The notes: a model not told the origin generated them from the letters alone. 64,000 nt of DNA from Hymenobacter busanensis (GCF_008727865.1 NZ_VTWU01000002.1:682001-746000); one strand, 5' to 3'; positions 10,795 to 20,011 are shown, counted from the stretch's first letter. Numbers and translations are program-made.

Positions 10795-10837
10795 GAGCCG
10801 GCCCTGCCCAAGAAAGCTCTCGGGCAGCAACCGGCTC
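10795..10837 (-). promoter_or_regulatory. Intercistronic hairpin between rpsD and rpoA
   Basis: GAGCCGG pairs with CCGGCTC (10795-10801 and 10831-10837), and inside it CTGCCC pairs with GGGCAG (10804-10809 and 10822-10827). No T-tract follows, so this is more likely an mRNA structure (processing, stability or autoregulation) than a terminator. Function is inference. Confidence 0.5.
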
Positions 10838-10847
10838 ACTGTCAGGC

Positions 10848-11453
10848 TTACTTCGAGTACAGTTCGACGATCAGCTGCTCCTCGATTTTCTCGGGAATCT
10901 GGTCGCGCTGCGGCACCGAAATGACCTTACCGGCCAGTTCTTTGCCGTCCCACTCCAACCAGCCGAAAGCACGCGCGTTGCGCACCGACAGACTCGTGGT
11001 AATGGCTTCCAGCGACTTCGACTTTTCGCGAACCGCAACGATAGCACCCGGCTTCACGTGGAACGACGGGATGTTTACCACCTCGCCGTCAACCGTGATG
11101 TGCTTGTGCGACACCAACTGACGGGCAGCGCGGCGCGTCGGGGCGATGCCCAAACGGTACACCACGTTGTCGAGGCGCTGCTCCAAGAAGGCCAGCAGGT
11201 TTTCGCCGGTGATGCCCGGCTTGCCAGCGGCTTTGTCGAAGAGGTTAGCGAACTGCTTTTCCAGCACCCCGTAGAGGTACTTAACTTTTTGCTTCTCCAT
11301 CAGCTGCACAGCGTATTCCGACTGCTTCTTGCGGCGGCCGCGGCCGTGCTGGCCCGGAGGATATGCTTTCTTGGTGAGTGCCTTGCTCGGGCCGAAGATG
11401 GCTTCCCCGAAGCGACGGGCAATCTTGGTTTTTGGGCCGGTATAACGTGCCAT
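10848..11453 (-). CDS. rpsD: Ribosomal protein S4
   Basis: Primary 16S rRNA-binding protein that nucleates 30S assembly; in E. coli it also represses the alpha operon. The 201-aa protein begins [20 protein letters not shown], has the basic [18 protein letters not shown] segment, and carries the S4 RNA-binding motif in the middle ([19 protein letters not shown], then [13 protein letters not shown]). The N-terminal region lacks the zinc-binding cysteines of some S4 forms. The gaps on both sides are long for this operon (95 and 99 bp). Confidence 0.98.
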   Translation of the reverse strand: MARYTGPKTKIARRFGEAIFGPSKALTKKAYPPGQHGRGRRKKQSEYAVQLMEKQKVKYLYGVLEKQFANLFDKAAGKPGITGENLLAFLEQRLDNVVYRLGIAPTRRAARQLVSHKHITVDGEVVNIPSFHVKPGAIVAVREKSKSLEAITTSLSVRNARAFGWLEWDGKELAGKVISVPQRDQIPEKIEEQLIVELYSK

Positions 11454-11548
11454 TTCAGAGAGGTGATTTTTCTGGAAAGAAAAGTAAACTGCCTGGCTAG
11501 CGCGCTGGCTCCCTCACGGGGCGAGCGTAGCCACGCGTCTGCCGTTAC

Positions 11549-11941
11549 TCAGACGCGGCGACGTTTGGGCGGACGGCAGCCGTTGTGCGGCAGCGGCGTC
11601 ACGTCGCGGATAGTTGTTACCTCCATGCCCATGTTCTGGAACGTGCGGATAGCCGATTCACGGCCAGCGCCCGGGCCTTTCACGAACACCTCTACTTTGC
11701 GCATGCCCAGGTCGTAAGCAACCTTGCCGCAATCGTTGGCTGCCGTTTGGGCAGCGTACGGGGTGTTCTTTTTCGAGCCACGGAAGCCCATTTTGCCGGC
11801 CGAAGCCCACGAAATCACCTGGCCGTTGTTGTTCGTAACCGAGATGATGATGTTGTTGAACGAAGCCTTGATGTGCACCTGACCGGTGGCTTCCACCTGG
11901 ACGACGCGCTTCTTGGCTTTGTCTTTTCTCTTTTGTGCCAT
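11549..11941 (-). CDS. rpsK: Ribosomal protein S11
   Basis: 30S platform protein near the mRNA exit and Shine-Dalgarno region. The 130-aa protein has the typical [19 protein letters not shown] segment, the [20 protein letters not shown] loop and the C-terminal [16 protein letters not shown]. It is preceded by rpsM with a 78-bp gap that contains a GGCGGC/GCCGCC inverted repeat. Confidence 0.98.
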   Translation of the reverse strand: MAQKRKDKAKKRVVQVEATGQVHIKASFNNIIISVTNNNGQVISWASAGKMGFRGSKKNTPYAAQTAANDCGKVAYDLGMRKVEVFVKGPGAGRESAIRTFQNMGMEVTTIRDVTPLPHNGCRPPKRRRV

Positions 11942-11971
11942 TTGGTTATCGCAAAAAAGGCGAGAGGTGTT

Positions 11972-12005
11972 GGCGGCAGTTGGAATGTGAGGAAGGCCCG
12001 CCGCC
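11972..12005 (-). promoter_or_regulatory. Inverted repeat between rpsM and rpsK
   Basis: GGCGGC (11972-11977) and GCCGCC (12000-12005) could form a 6-bp stem with a 22-nt loop in the mRNA. Short, so weak evidence on its own. Confidence 0.3.
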
Positions 12006-12019
12006 GATTCCCGCTAGTG

Positions 12020-12397
12020 TTATTTCGTAGCCTTCTTCTTGTTGGCAACGGTTTTCCGTTTGCCTTTGCGGGTACGCGTGTTGTTTTTCGTACGCTGACC
12101 CCGAACCGGCAGCCCTTTGCGGTGACGGAGGCCACGGTAGCAACCGATGTCCATCAAACGCTTGATGTTGAGCTGTACTTCCGAGCGCAGAACGCCTTCC
12201 GTCTTGTACTCCGCGGCAATGATGCTACGGATTTCACCAGCTTCGGCTTCCGTCCACTCGCTCACCTTCTTGTTCAGGTCAACACCTGCTTTGGTGAGGA
12301 TGGCCTGCGAGGCCGAACGGCCGATGCCGAAGATGTACGTGAGGGCGATTTCGCCGCGCTTTTTGTCCGGGATGTCTACCCCTGCAATACGTGCCAT
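12020..12397 (-). CDS. rpsM: Ribosomal protein S13
   Basis: Head protein of the 30S subunit that contacts the P-site tRNA and L5 through bridges B1a/b. The 125 residues begin [20 protein letters not shown], hold the helix-two-turn-helix region ([19 protein letters not shown]) and end in a very basic tail ([19 protein letters not shown]) that reaches tRNA. It follows rpmJ by 22 bp. Confidence 0.98.
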   Translation of the reverse strand: MARIAGVDIPDKKRGEIALTYIFGIGRSASQAILTKAGVDLNKKVSEWTEAEAGEIRSIIAAEYKTEGVLRSEVQLNIKRLMDIGCYRGLRHRKGLPVRGQRTKNNTRTRKGKRKTVANKKKATK

Positions 12398-12419
12398 GTT
12401 CTTGTGCTGCTAGTGTGGC

Positions 12420-12536
12420 TTAACCCTGACGCTGCTTGTAACGCGGGTTCTTTTTGTTGATCACGTAAAGTTTGCCTTTACGACGAATCACTTTGCAGTC
12501 GGCGCTGCGCTTTTTGACCGAAGCTTTGACTTTCAT
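12420..12536 (-). CDS. rpmJ: Ribosomal protein L36, zinc-independent form
   Basis: A 38-aa large-subunit protein: it begins [17 protein letters not shown] and ends NPRYKQRQG. The zinc form of L36 carries three Cys and one His; here only one Cys remains (residue 14) and the other ligand positions are Ser, Asn and Tyr, so it should not bind zinc. It lies in its standard place between infA and rpsM, 9 bp after infA. Confidence 0.96.
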   Translation of the reverse strand: MKVKASVKKRSADCKVIRRKGKLYVINKKNPRYKQRQG

Positions 12537-12545
12537 GTCGCGGGG

Positions 12546-12764
12546 TTATTTGTAACGGTACACGATTCGGCCCTTCGACAAGTCGTAGGGCGACATTTCG
12601 AGCTTTACTTTGTCGCCAGGCAGAATCTTGATGTAGTGCATGCGCATCTTTCCGGAGATGTGCGCAATTAACTGGTGACCGTTCTCCAACTCCACGCGGA
12701 ACATGGCGTTCGAAAGGGCTTCCAAGATGGTTCCGTCCTGCTCAATCGACGACTGTTTGGCCAT
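12546..12764 (-). CDS. infA: Translation initiation factor IF-1
   Basis: Binds the A site of the 30S subunit during initiation and assists IF-2 and IF-3. The 72-aa length and OB-fold sequence are canonical ([20 protein letters not shown], then [20 protein letters not shown] and the final RYK). Its start overlaps the 3' end of map by 23 bp in another frame, which suggests translational coupling. Confidence 0.98.
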   Translation of the reverse strand: MAKQSSIEQDGTILEALSNAMFRVELENGHQLIAHISGKMRMHYIKILPGDKVKLEMSPYDLSKGRIVYRYK

Positions 12765-13548
12765 AAGGCTGCTGTTGCTGCTGTAAAGCTTTTTCTATGT
12801 AAGCAAAGGAGGTGAGTATCTCCGCCTTGTTTTGTCGAATAACGACAGTGTGTTCGAAGTGCGCGGAGGGCTGCCGGTCCTTGGTGCGAATGGTCCAGCC
12901 ATCCTTTTCCTGCACTACGGACTTGACGCCCAGGTTCACCATCGGTTCGATGGCCAGCACCAGCCCGCTCTGCAGCTTTAGCCCCGAACCACGCTTGCCG
13001 TAATTCGGAACGTCTGGCTTCTCGTGCAGGCTTTTGCCGAGTCCGTGCCCTACCAACTCCCGCACAACCGAATACCCCCGTTTCTCCACGTAATCCTGGA
13101 TTGCGAAGGACAGGTCGCCCATGCGGTTGCCGGCTATGGCCTGCTCGATACCCACGTACAAGGATTCCTTGGTAGCTTCGAGCAAGGCTTTCACTTCGGG
13201 CTTCACGTCCCCTACCGGGTACGTGTAGGCGCTGTCGCTGTGGTAGCCGTTGAGCTTTACGCCGCAGTCTACCGAAATGACGTCGCCGCTTTTGAGGACG
13301 AAGTCGCCCGGGAAGCCGTGTACCACCACCTCGTTGGGCGAGATGCACAGACTCGACGGAAAACCGTTGTACCCCTTAAAAGAAGGTTGCGCGCCATGGT
13401 CCCGGATGAACTCTTCCGCGCGCTTGTCCAGCTCACGCGTTGTAATTCCTTCCCGAATCATGCCCGCAACTTCTCCGTGCGCCTGAGCCAGCACCTGCGC
13501 GCTGGCTCGGATGAGTTCGATTTCTTCTTCGGTTTTGTACAGTATCAT
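12742..13548 (-). CDS. map: Type I methionine aminopeptidase
   Basis: Removes the initiator methionine from nascent proteins. The 268-aa protein has the type I metal-binding residues in order: VISVDCG (first Asp), [12 protein letters not shown] (second Asp), [14 protein letters not shown] (His), LAIEPMVN (Glu) and AHFEHTVVI (final Glu). No N-terminal zinc-finger extension is present. It lies between secY (2-bp gap) and infA (23-bp overlap), the usual spc-operon position. Confidence 0.97.
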   Translation of the reverse strand: MILYKTEEEIELIRASAQVLAQAHGEVAGMIREGITTRELDKRAEEFIRDHGAQPSFKGYNGFPSSLCISPNEVVVHGFPGDFVLKSGDVISVDCGVKLNGYHSDSAYTYPVGDVKPEVKALLEATKESLYVGIEQAIAGNRMGDLSFAIQDYVEKRGYSVVRELVGHGLGKSLHEKPDVPNYGKRGSGLKLQSGLVLAIEPMVNLGVKSVVQEKDGWTIRTKDRQPSAHFEHTVVIRQNKAEILTSFAYIEKALQQQQQPYGQTVVD

Positions 13549-13550
13549 GC

Positions 13551-14867
13551 TTACGAAGCCAGCGCGATATTTTGCGCGCGACCTTTCAGCTTGCCCGTCT
13601 TCATCATGCCGTCGTAGTGACGCATGAGCAAGTAGCTTTCAATCTGGTTCATGGTATCGAGTACCACACCCACCATAATGATAAGCGACGTGCCGCCATA
13701 AAAGGCGGAGAACGGACGAGTGACGCCAAACAACAAAGCAATGGCCGGAAAGATTGCAATGAGAGCCAAAGCAATTGCCCCCGGCAGCGTGATGTGAGTT
13801 AGCACTTCATCAATGTGCTCCGAGGTAGCATCTCCCGGCTTCACGCCTGGCACAAAACCACCGCTGCGCTTCAGGTCATCCGCAATTTGCTTGGGATTGA
13901 CGCTGATAGCCGTGTAGAAGTACGTGAACAGAATAATCAGCGTAGCAAAGACCACATTATACTGCCACGAAGTGTAATCTGAGAACTTCTGCCCAATGAA
14001 CGTCGCCGTTTCGCTGTCCTGGCTCCAAGCCGAGGCAGCAATGGCAGGTACGAACATCAGCGACTGAGCGAAAATGATCGGCATAACGCCGGCCGCATTC
14101 ACTTTCAGCGGGATAAACTGACGCTGAGCGTTCAACTGGCTTACGCCCCCTACTTGCTTGGCGTATTGTACCGGAATGCGACGAACCGCTTGGGTCAGGA
14201 TGATAACACCCATTACCACAAAGAACAGTACCGCCAGTTCAATCAGGAAAATCAGCGAACCACGCATGCCTTTGGCAGCTGCTTCGCCGATGATGGCGCC
14301 AGGAAAACGCGACACGATACCGATCATGATGATCATAGAAATACCGTTGCCGATGCCCTTGTCGGTGATTTTCTCGCCCAGCCACATGCAAAACAGCGTA
14401 CCGGCGGTGAGAATCAACATCGTCGAAATGGTGAAGAATACACCGGTACTGACGATGGCGTCCTGATTGATGGTGGCAATAAAGCCCACCGACTGCGCCA
14501 TTACGATTGGAATGGTGAGCAGACGGGTGTATTGGTTGATCTTCTTGCGGCCCGATTCGCCTTCCTTCTGGAGCTTCTGGAAGTACGGAACGGCAATCGT
14601 GAGCAATTGCAACACGATAGACGCTGAGATATACGGCATGATGCCGAGCGCGAAAATCGAAGCGTGACTGAAGGCACCGCCCAGCAGGGTATCGAGCAAA
14701 CCGAATACCCCACCTGACTTCGCATCCAAACGGCTCGGATCAACGCCCGGCAGCACAACGTAAGAACCCAGCCGGTAGATGGCAATGAAAAAAAGCGTAT
14801 TGAGAATCCGCGTACGCAGATCCTCAATCGCAAAAATGTTCTTAACCGTTGTGATAAACTTGTTCAT
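13551..14867 (-). CDS. secY: Preprotein translocase channel subunit SecY
   Basis: Forms the Sec channel in the inner membrane with SecE (encoded at 43038-43232) and SecG. The 438-aa protein shows about ten transmembrane segments, the plug-region motif GGAFSHASIFALGIMPYISA, the cytosolic loop QYAKQVGGVSQLNAQRQFIP and LMRHYDGMMKTGKLKGR at the C-terminus. It follows rplO by 11 bp and precedes map by 2 bp. Confidence 0.98.
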   Translation of the reverse strand: MNKFITTVKNIFAIEDLRTRILNTLFFIAIYRLGSYVVLPGVDPSRLDAKSGGVFGLLDTLLGGAFSHASIFALGIMPYISASIVLQLLTIAVPYFQKLQKEGESGRKKINQYTRLLTIPIVMAQSVGFIATINQDAIVSTGVFFTISTMLILTAGTLFCMWLGEKITDKGIGNGISMIIMIGIVSRFPGAIIGEAAAKGMRGSLIFLIELAVLFFVVMGVIILTQAVRRIPVQYAKQVGGVSQLNAQRQFIPLKVNAAGVMPIIFAQSLMFVPAIAASAWSQDSETATFIGQKFSDYTSWQYNVVFATLIILFTYFYTAISVNPKQIADDLKRSGGFVPGVKPGDATSEHIDEVLTHITLPGAIALALIAIFPAIALLFGVTRPFSAFYGGTSLIIMVGVVLDTMNQIESYLLMRHYDGMMKTGKLKGRAQNIALAS

Positions 14868-14878
14868 GCCGAACGGAC

Positions 14879-15325
14879 TTACAGCTTCACAGCTTTGCCA
14901 CCGGCTTTCTCAATAGCTTCAATAGCCGATTGCGAGAAAGCGTGAGCGTGTACTTCCAAAGCAGTGGTTACTTCACCACGGCCCAGAACTTTGATCTTGG
15001 CGTTTTTCGAAGCCAGACCGTTGGTCACGAAGTACTCCGAGTCCATCACGGACGTCTGAGCCTTTTCGTTCAGAGCCTGCAGCACATCGAGGTTGATGGC
15101 TTTGTACTCTACACGGTTGATGTTTTTGAAGCCAAACTTTGGGATGCGACGCTGCAAAGGCATCTGGCCACCTTCGAAGCCAGACTTCTTGGAGTAACCC
15201 GAACGCGACTTGGCGCCTTTATGACCACGCGTCGAGGTACCGCCGCGCGTCGAGCCTTCACCACGGCCCAAGCGCTTGTTGTTGCGCACGGAGCCTTCAG
15301 CGGGCTTAAGATTGCTGAGATTCAT
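14879..15325 (-). CDS. rplO: Ribosomal protein L15
   Basis: Late-assembly 50S protein. The 148 residues start MNLSNLKPAEGSVRNNKRLG and contain the glycine/basic loop GEGSTRGGTSTRGHKGAKSR and FEGGQMPLQRRIPKFGF, both diagnostic. Ends in ...IEKAGGKAVKL. Standard position between rpmD and secY. Confidence 0.98.
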   Translation of the reverse strand: MNLSNLKPAEGSVRNNKRLGRGEGSTRGGTSTRGHKGAKSRSGYSKKSGFEGGQMPLQRRIPKFGFKNINRVEYKAINLDVLQALNEKAQTSVMDSEYFVTNGLASKNAKIKVLGRGEVTTALEVHAHAFSQSAIEAIEKAGGKAVKL

Positions 15326-15338
15326 GATGGGGTATCGT

Positions 15339-15518
15339 CTACAGGGCGGTTACTTCTACCAAGTGACCAACTTTGGCCACCATGCCGGCTACGGCCGCAG
15401 TGTTTTCCACTTCGCGGACAGCGCCGATTTTCGTCAGGCCGAGGGCCTTCATCGTGCGCTTCTGCCGCTCGGGGCGGTCAATCACGCTGCGCACTTGTTT
15501 GATTTGGATCCGTGCCAT
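15339..15518 (-). CDS. rpmD: Ribosomal protein L30
   Basis: A 59-aa 50S protein. It begins MARIQIKQVRSVIDRPERQK, continues RTMKALGLTKIG and ends GMVAKVGHLVEVTAL, all typical of bacterial L30. It is 6 bp after rpsE and 13 bp before rplO. Confidence 0.97.
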   Translation of the reverse strand: MARIQIKQVRSVIDRPERQKRTMKALGLTKIGAVREVENTAAVAGMVAKVGHLVEVTAL

Positions 15519-15524
15519 CGTCGC

Positions 15525-16043
15525 TTAGCCGTTAAACACTTTGTCGAGGCTGATGCCACGTTGCTGGGCAACTTGCATCGGGTCGCGCATTTTATTGAGG
15601 GCGTCAAAAGTAGCCTTCACCACGTTGTGGGGGTTCGACGAACCTTTCGACTTGGCCAGTACGTCTTTGATACCGGCGCTTTCGAACACGGCACGCATAG
15701 CACCACCTGCAATTACGCCGGTACCGGCAGCCGCCGGCTGCACCAGCACGAAACCGCCCGAGTATTTGCCTTCCATTTTGTGAGGCACCGTATGCTTGTA
15801 CATCGGTACCTTCACCAGGTTTTTCTTGGCGTCGTCGATTGCCTTGGCAATGGCGTCGGTTACTTCGTTGGCTTTGCCGAGGCCGTGGCCTACGGTGCCG
15901 TTGCCGTCACCTACTACTACGATGGCCGAGAAGCTGAAGCGACGACCACCTTTTACCACCTTCGCTACGCGGTTGATGGCAACTACTTTTTCCTTCAGGT
16001 CAGACTCCGAAGCCTTAACCGTGGGTTTATTCTGCTCGCGCAT
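15525..16043 (-). CDS. rpsE: Ribosomal protein S5
   Basis: 30S protein at the mRNA entry channel that affects accuracy. The 172-aa protein has the double-stranded RNA-binding-like N-domain ([40 protein letters not shown]) and the C-domain [19 protein letters not shown]. Starts [16 protein letters not shown]. It is 3 bp after rplR. Confidence 0.98.
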   Translation of the reverse strand: MREQNKPTVKASESDLKEKVVAINRVAKVVKGGRRFSFSAIVVVGDGNGTVGHGLGKANEVTDAIAKAIDDAKKNLVKVPMYKHTVPHKMEGKYSGGFVLVQPAAAGTGVIAGGAMRAVFESAGIKDVLAKSKGSSNPHNVVKATFDALNKMRDPMQVAQQRGISLDKVFNG

Positions 16044-16046
16044 AGC

Positions 16047-16394
16047 TTAGAATTTGAGGCCGCCTTCGCGGGCACCTTCTGCCAATGACTTCACGCGGCC
16101 GTGGTAGAGGTAACCCGAACGGTCAAATACTACCTGCGTGATACCTTTCTCTTGGGCGCGGGAGGCCAGCTCCTTGCCCACGGCAGCTGCCGTAGCTACC
16201 GGCGTGTCGCCAGCGGTTACGTGCTTCGACGAAGCAGCCACGATAGTGCGGCCTGCGGTGTCGTCGATGATCTGCGCGTAGATGCCCGTGTTGCTGCGGA
16301 ATACCGACAGGCGGGGGCGCTCGGACGTGCCGGCCACCTTGTTACGGATGTGGCGCCGGATCCGAAGTCTTCTCTCTGCTTTAGTTACAGCCAT
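16047..16394 (-). CDS. rplR: Ribosomal protein L18
   Basis: 5S rRNA-binding protein of the central protuberance. The 115-aa protein begins [20 protein letters not shown], followed by [20 protein letters not shown] and [20 protein letters not shown]. It lies between rplF (9 bp) and rpsE (3 bp). Confidence 0.98.
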   Translation of the reverse strand: MAVTKAERRLRIRRHIRNKVAGTSERPRLSVFRSNTGIYAQIIDDTAGRTIVAASSKHVTAGDTPVATAAAVGKELASRAQEKGITQVVFDRSGYLYHGRVKSLAEGAREGGLKF

Positions 16395-16403
16395 TGTGCT
16401 CGG

Positions 16404-16958
16404 TTATTTCGAGGCGGTCTTACCAGCCTTGCGACGAATCTGCTCACCCACGAAACGCACACCTTTGCCTTTGTAAGGCTCAACTTTGCGCAGCGAGCGA
16501 ATTTTAGCGGCTACCTGACCGATCAACTGCTTGTCGATGCTGGTCAGCGTGATGATCGGGTTCTTACCCTTCTCGGTCACAGCCGTTGCGGTTACTTCCT
16601 TCGGCAGAGCCAGGAAGATGTTGTGCGAGTAGCCCAAAGCCAGCTCCAGCATGCTGCCGGTAGCGGTGGCTTTGAAACCTACACCTACCAGCTCCAGCTG
16701 CTCGGTGTAGCCATTGCTCACGCCGGTCACCATGTTGCTGATCAGCGAGCGGTACAGGCCGTGCATGGCCTTATGGCGCTTCTGCTCAGTCGGACGCTCC
16801 ACCAGAATGGAACCGTCTTCGGTGCGAACCGTGATGTCGCGGTCAACGGGAGTTTTCAGTTCCCCTTTGGGGCCCTTCACCGTTACTTCGTTGTCGTTGC
16901 CGACGGTCAGCTGCACGCCCGTGGGCAGGCTGATCGGCAGTTTACCAATGCGGGACAT
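16404..16958 (-). CDS. rplF: Ribosomal protein L6
   Basis: 50S protein near the factor-binding site and sarcin-ricin loop. The 184-aa protein begins MSRIGKLPISLPTGVQLTV and has the C-terminal signature KIRSLRKVEPYKGKGVRF. Two homologous domains of about 80 residues each are expected and the length fits. Confidence 0.98.
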   Translation of the reverse strand: MSRIGKLPISLPTGVQLTVGNDNEVTVKGPKGELKTPVDRDITVRTEDGSILVERPTEQKRHKAMHGLYRSLISNMVTGVSNGYTEQLELVGVGFKATATGSMLELALGYSHNIFLALPKEVTATAVTEKGKNPIITLTSIDKQLIGQVAAKIRSLRKVEPYKGKGVRFVGEQIRRKAGKTASK

Positions 16959-16977
16959 ATCTTCTCTTCTCTCTCGC

Positions 16978-17376
16978 TTAGTACACGTAGCACAGCACCT
17001 CGCCGCCCACGTTCTGGGTTTTGGCCTCTTTCTCCGTCATCACCCCTTTTGAGGTCGACAGAATCGCAACGCCCAAGCCGCTCAATACACGCGGCAGGTT
17101 CTCCACGTGAGCGTAGGTGCGCAGACCAGGCGTGCTGATGCGCTCCAGCTTCTGGATAGCGGGCTTCTTGGTAACAGGGTGGTACTTGAGGGCGATTTTA
17201 ATCGTGCCTTGTACCGACGAATCATCAAAACGGTAGCTCTGAATGTACCCCTTCTCGTGGAGCACTTTCGTAATTTCCTTCTTGATGTTGCTGGCCGGAA
17301 TCTCTACAACCCGGTGGTTCGCCTTGATGGCGTTGCGGACCCGGGTCAGGTAGTCGGCAATCGGATCTGTGTTCAT
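16978..17376 (-). CDS. rpsH: Ribosomal protein S8
   Basis: Central-domain 16S rRNA-binding protein; in E. coli it represses the spc operon. The 132 residues start MNTDPIADYLTRVRNAIKAN and end GGEVLCYVY, with STSKGVMTEKEA near the end. The frame is open to 17439, but the start at 17376 is the conserved one. The gap to rpsN upstream is 216 bp, the largest in this block, and holds a long hairpin and a perfect -7 promoter box, so rpsH and the genes after it can probably be transcribed separately. Confidence 0.97.
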   Translation of the reverse strand: MNTDPIADYLTRVRNAIKANHRVVEIPASNIKKEITKVLHEKGYIQSYRFDDSSVQGTIKIALKYHPVTKKPAIQKLERISTPGLRTYAHVENLPRVLSGLGVAILSTSKGVMTEKEAKTQNVGGEVLCYVY

Positions 17377-17413
17377 TTGGATGTTTAAGAGGGCCCCCGC
17401 GTTTAGGGAACCG

Positions 17414-17421
17414 CAAAGGTA
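17414..17421 (-). promoter_or_regulatory. Internal -7 promoter box before rpsH
   Basis: Minus-strand TACCTTTG is a perfect TAnnTTTG match, 37 bases before the rpsH ATG. No TTG lies at the standard spacing; instead the region just upstream is a strong inverted repeat. Confidence 0.55.
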
Positions 17422-17422
17422 G

Positions 17423-17464
17423 GAAAATTTCACCACCACTTAGACCAGTGATGGTGAAATTTTC
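17423..17464 (-). promoter_or_regulatory. Long inverted repeat between rpsN and rpsH
   Basis: GAAAATTTCACCA(c)CACT and AGTG(a)TGGTGAAATTTTC form an approximately 18-bp stem with one mismatch and a loop of about 6 nt. It ends 1-2 bases from the TACCTTTG box. Because the AT-rich base of the stem can act as a T-tract, it may be a terminator or attenuator for the rplC-rpsN part; an operator role is also possible. Confidence 0.6.
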
Positions 17465-17592
17465 GGTTAAGACTACTTGGCATTCACGACGAAAGTCGCA
17501 GCCAATGGTTTCTTTCGGCAACCTGCCAAATGGGTGATGCTCCCAAGGAAGCATCGGGTAACTTGGAGTTACTGGTGAAGCCTCGCGGCTGG

Positions 17593-17862
17593 TTACCAGC
17601 TAGCCTTCGTTACGCCGGGAATTTTGCCAGCCGAAGCCATTTCGCGGAACGTCACGCGGCTGATGCCAAACTTGCGCATGTAACCACGGGGACGGCCGGT
17701 CAGCTTGCAGCGGTTGTGCAGGCGCACGGGCGAAGCGTTGCGGGGCAGCTTGTCGAGGCCTTCATAGTCGCCGGCAGCTTTCAATGCTTTGCGCTTTTCA
17801 GCGAACCGAACAACCAGCGCCTCGCGCTTCCGCTCTCTTGCTTTTACAGATTCCTTAGCCAT
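17593..17862 (-). CDS. rpsN: Ribosomal protein S14, zinc-independent form
   Basis: 30S head protein. The 89-aa length and a single cysteine identify the long, zinc-free S14 type; the short zinc form has a CxxC pair. It begins [20 protein letters not shown] and ends with the conserved [20 protein letters not shown] followed by TKASW. Together with the zinc-free L36 it indicates low zinc demand by these ribosomes. 8 bp after rplE. Confidence 0.97.
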   Translation of the reverse strand: MAKESVKARERKREALVVRFAEKRKALKAAGDYEGLDKLPRNASPVRLHNRCKLTGRPRGYMRKFGISRVTFREMASAGKIPGVTKASW

Positions 17863-17870
17863 TTGTCAGC

Positions 17871-18419
17871 TTATTTCTTGGCGTTGGCAAACGGCATCCC
17901 GAAGGCGCGCAGCAGCTCGTAGCTCTGCTCGTCGTTTTCAGCCGTCGTTACGAAGGTGATGTCCATACCGGAAATCTCCTTGATCTTGTCAATCGAAATT
18001 TCCGGGAAAATGATTTGCTCCTTCACGCCGAGAGTGTAGTTACCACGACCGTCGAAGCCTTTGTCGCTGATGCCTTTAAAGTCGCGTACGCGGGGCAGTG
18101 CAACAGTCAGCAGACGGTCGAGGAATTCGTACATCTGCTCGCCGCGCAGGGTAACACGGGCGCCGATGGGCATGCCTTCGCGCAGCTTAAAGTTCGACAC
18201 CGAACGCTTCGCGATGGTCGGTACGGCTTTCTGACCGGTGATGATGGTCAGTTCGTCCACGCCGTTGTCCACGAGCTTCTTGTCGGCTACAGCCTTACCA
18301 ATACCGCGGTTGATGCAGATTTTGGTAATGCGCGGCACCTGCATGGTGCTCTTGAACTGGAACTTCTCCTGCAGTTGCTGGCGAATCTCCTTGTTGTATA
18401 TGTCTTTGAGTCGAGCCAT
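17871..18419 (-). CDS. rplE: Ribosomal protein L5
   Basis: 5S rRNA-binding protein in the central protuberance that touches P-site tRNA. The 182 residues begin [20 protein letters not shown] and include the motifs [38 protein letters not shown] and [18 protein letters not shown]. Position between rplX and rpsN is standard. Confidence 0.98.
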   Translation of the reverse strand: MARLKDIYNKEIRQQLQEKFQFKSTMQVPRITKICINRGIGKAVADKKLVDNGVDELTIITGQKAVPTIAKRSVSNFKLREGMPIGARVTLRGEQMYEFLDRLLTVALPRVRDFKGISDKGFDGRGNYTLGVKEQIIFPEISIDKIKEISGMDITFVTTAENDEQSYELLRAFGMPFANAKK

Positions 18420-18434
18420 TGTCTTGGGGCCTGA

Positions 18435-18698
18435 TTAGGCTTTCTTAGAATCAACCAGCTTGACGTTGCTCACGTGAATCGGAGCTTCGATCTTGGTGAT
18501 GCCACCTTGCGGCGACTTTGCACTGGGTTTGTTGTGCTTGGTCACCAGGTTCAGCCCCTCCACGATTACGCGCTGGGTGGTACGGTTTACCGACTTGATA
18601 ACGCCGGTCTTGCCACGCTCGTCACCAGCAATAACCAGGACATTGTCGCCGGTTTTCACGTGCAACTTTACGGGCGCTGCTTTGGGTTTCGTTGCCAT
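18435..18698 (-). CDS. rplX: Ribosomal protein L24
   Basis: One of the assembly initiators of the 50S subunit, with a KOW motif. The protein is 87 aa, shorter than the roughly 100-105 aa of many bacteria. The KOW region reads KTGDNVLVIAGDERGKTGVI and is followed by VIVEGLNLVTKHNKPSAKSP and PIHVSNVKLVDSKKA, so the core is complete and only the C-terminal extension is absent. Confidence 0.97.
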   Translation of the reverse strand: MATKPKAAPVKLHVKTGDNVLVIAGDERGKTGVIKSVNRTTQRVIVEGLNLVTKHNKPSAKSPQGGITKIEAPIHVSNVKLVDSKKA

Positions 18699-18701
18699 TG
18701 G

Positions 18702-19070
18702 TTAGAGAACTTCAGGAGCCAGCGACACGATTTTCATGAACTGCTTCTCGCGCAGTTCGCGGGCTACAGGCCCAAAGATGCGCGTGCCACGCGGCTCGTC
18801 GTTATTGTTGAGCAGCACGGCGGCGTTGTCGTCGAAGCGAATGTACGAGCCGTCTTTGCGGCGTACTTCCTTTTTCGTGCGAACTACCACAGCTTTCGAT
18901 ACGGCACCCTTCTTGGCATTGCCCGAAGGGATGGCCGACTTGATAGCCACGACAATTTTGTCGCCTACCGAAGCATACTTCTTGCCCGTGCCCCCGAGGA
19001 CGCGGATGCAGAGTACTTCTTTGGCGCCGCTGTTGTCGGCTACCGTCAGACGGGATTCTTGCTGGATCAT
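18702..19070 (-). CDS. rplN: Ribosomal protein L14
   Basis: 50S protein at the subunit interface (bridges B5/B8). The 122-aa protein starts [20 protein letters not shown], contains [20 protein letters not shown] and ends in [12 protein letters not shown]. Only 1 bp separates it from rpsQ. Confidence 0.98.
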   Translation of the reverse strand: MIQQESRLTVADNSGAKEVLCIRVLGGTGKKYASVGDKIVVAIKSAIPSGNAKKGAVSKAVVVRTKKEVRRKDGSYIRFDDNAAVLLNNNDEPRGTRIFGPVARELREKQFMKIVSLAPEVL

Positions 19071-19071
19071 C

Positions 19072-19362
19072 TTACTTGGCTCGCTCTACGATTTCAACCA
19101 AACGCCACCGCTTCCGCTTGCTCAACGGACGGGTTTCCATGATGCGCACCGTATCGCCTTCGCCGCACTCGTTGTTTTCGTCGTGGGCGGTGAACTTGGT
19201 CGACTTCGACACGAATTTGCCGTAAATCGGGTGCTTCATTTTGCTTTCAACCACAACAACGATGGTCTTGTCCATCTTGCTGCTGGTCACGCGGCCGACG
19301 CGCTCTTTGCGCAGGTTACGCTCTTCCGTAGCGACGCCCTGCTGTTCTGCGTTGTTTTCCAT
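19072..19362 (-). CDS. rpsQ: Ribosomal protein S17
   Basis: OB-fold 30S primary binding protein. It is 96 aa; the first 20 or so residues ([20 protein letters not shown]) are an acidic/polar extension before the usual [19 protein letters not shown] core. The C-terminal part holds [20 protein letters not shown]. 20 bp after rpmC. Confidence 0.97.
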   Translation of the reverse strand: MENNAEQQGVATEERNLRKERVGRVTSSKMDKTIVVVVESKMKHPIYGKFVSKSTKFTAHDENNECGEGDTVRIMETRPLSKRKRWRLVEIVERAK

Positions 19363-19382
19363 TGCTTACTTATCAGCGGCTA

Positions 19383-19583
19383 CTACGAGTTTTGCTCCTG
19401 CTCGCGACGCTTCAGCTCGGTGAGCAAGCGGGCGATGTTGCGCCGACCGTACTTGATGCGGGTCGGGTTTTCCAGGGGCGAGATGGCGTGGGCAAACCGC
19501 AAGGTCTGGCCGTTCGTCTGCTCCTTTTTGATCTGCTCTTTCAGCTCCTCGAGCGAAAGGGCACGGACTTCAGCGTTTTTCAT
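19383..19583 (-). CDS. rpmC: Ribosomal protein L29
   Basis: A 66-aa helical-hairpin protein near the exit tunnel where SRP and trigger factor dock. It begins [20 protein letters not shown] and ends [17 protein letters not shown], both normal. 2 bp after rplP. Confidence 0.97.
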   Translation of the reverse strand: MKNAEVRALSLEELKEQIKKEQTNGQTLRFAHAISPLENPTRIKYGRRNIARLLTELKRREQEQNS

Positions 19584-19585
19584 CT

Positions 19586-20011
19586 TTACTTGGCCTCAAC
19601 GTAGTCGCGACGTACCACAAATTGGGTGCGAACCGGCAGTTTCTGGGCTGCCAAACGCAGCGACTCCTGAGCCAGTTCCAACGAAACCCCGTCCGACTCG
19701 AACAGGATGGTGCCGGGCTTAACCACGGCTACCCAGTACTCGGGCGAGCCTTTGCCTTTACCCATACGAACCTCTGCAGGCTTTTTGGTGATGGGTTTGT
19801 CTGGGAAGATGCGAATCCACACTTGACCTTCACGCTTCATTGCGCGGGTCATGGCGATACGAGCTGCTTCAATCTGGCGGGCCGTAATCCAGGCTTGCTC
19901 CAGGGATTTGATAGCGAACGAACCGAAGTCGATGGAGCTACCGCGGTAGGCCAGGCCGTGTACGCGGCCCTTCTGCATCTTCCGATATTTGGTTCTTTTC
20001 GGTTGTAACAT
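19586..20011 (-). CDS. rplP: Ribosomal protein L16
   Basis: 50S protein of the A-site region. The 141-aa protein starts [20 protein letters not shown], carries the conserved basic loop [19 protein letters not shown] and ends with [11 protein letters not shown]. It is 34 bp after rpsC. Confidence 0.98.
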   Translation of the reverse strand: MLQPKRTKYRKMQKGRVHGLAYRGSSIDFGSFAIKSLEQAWITARQIEAARIAMTRAMKREGQVWIRIFPDKPITKKPAEVRMGKGKGSPEYWVAVVKPGTILFESDGVSLELAQESLRLAAQKLPVRTQFVVRRDYVEAK

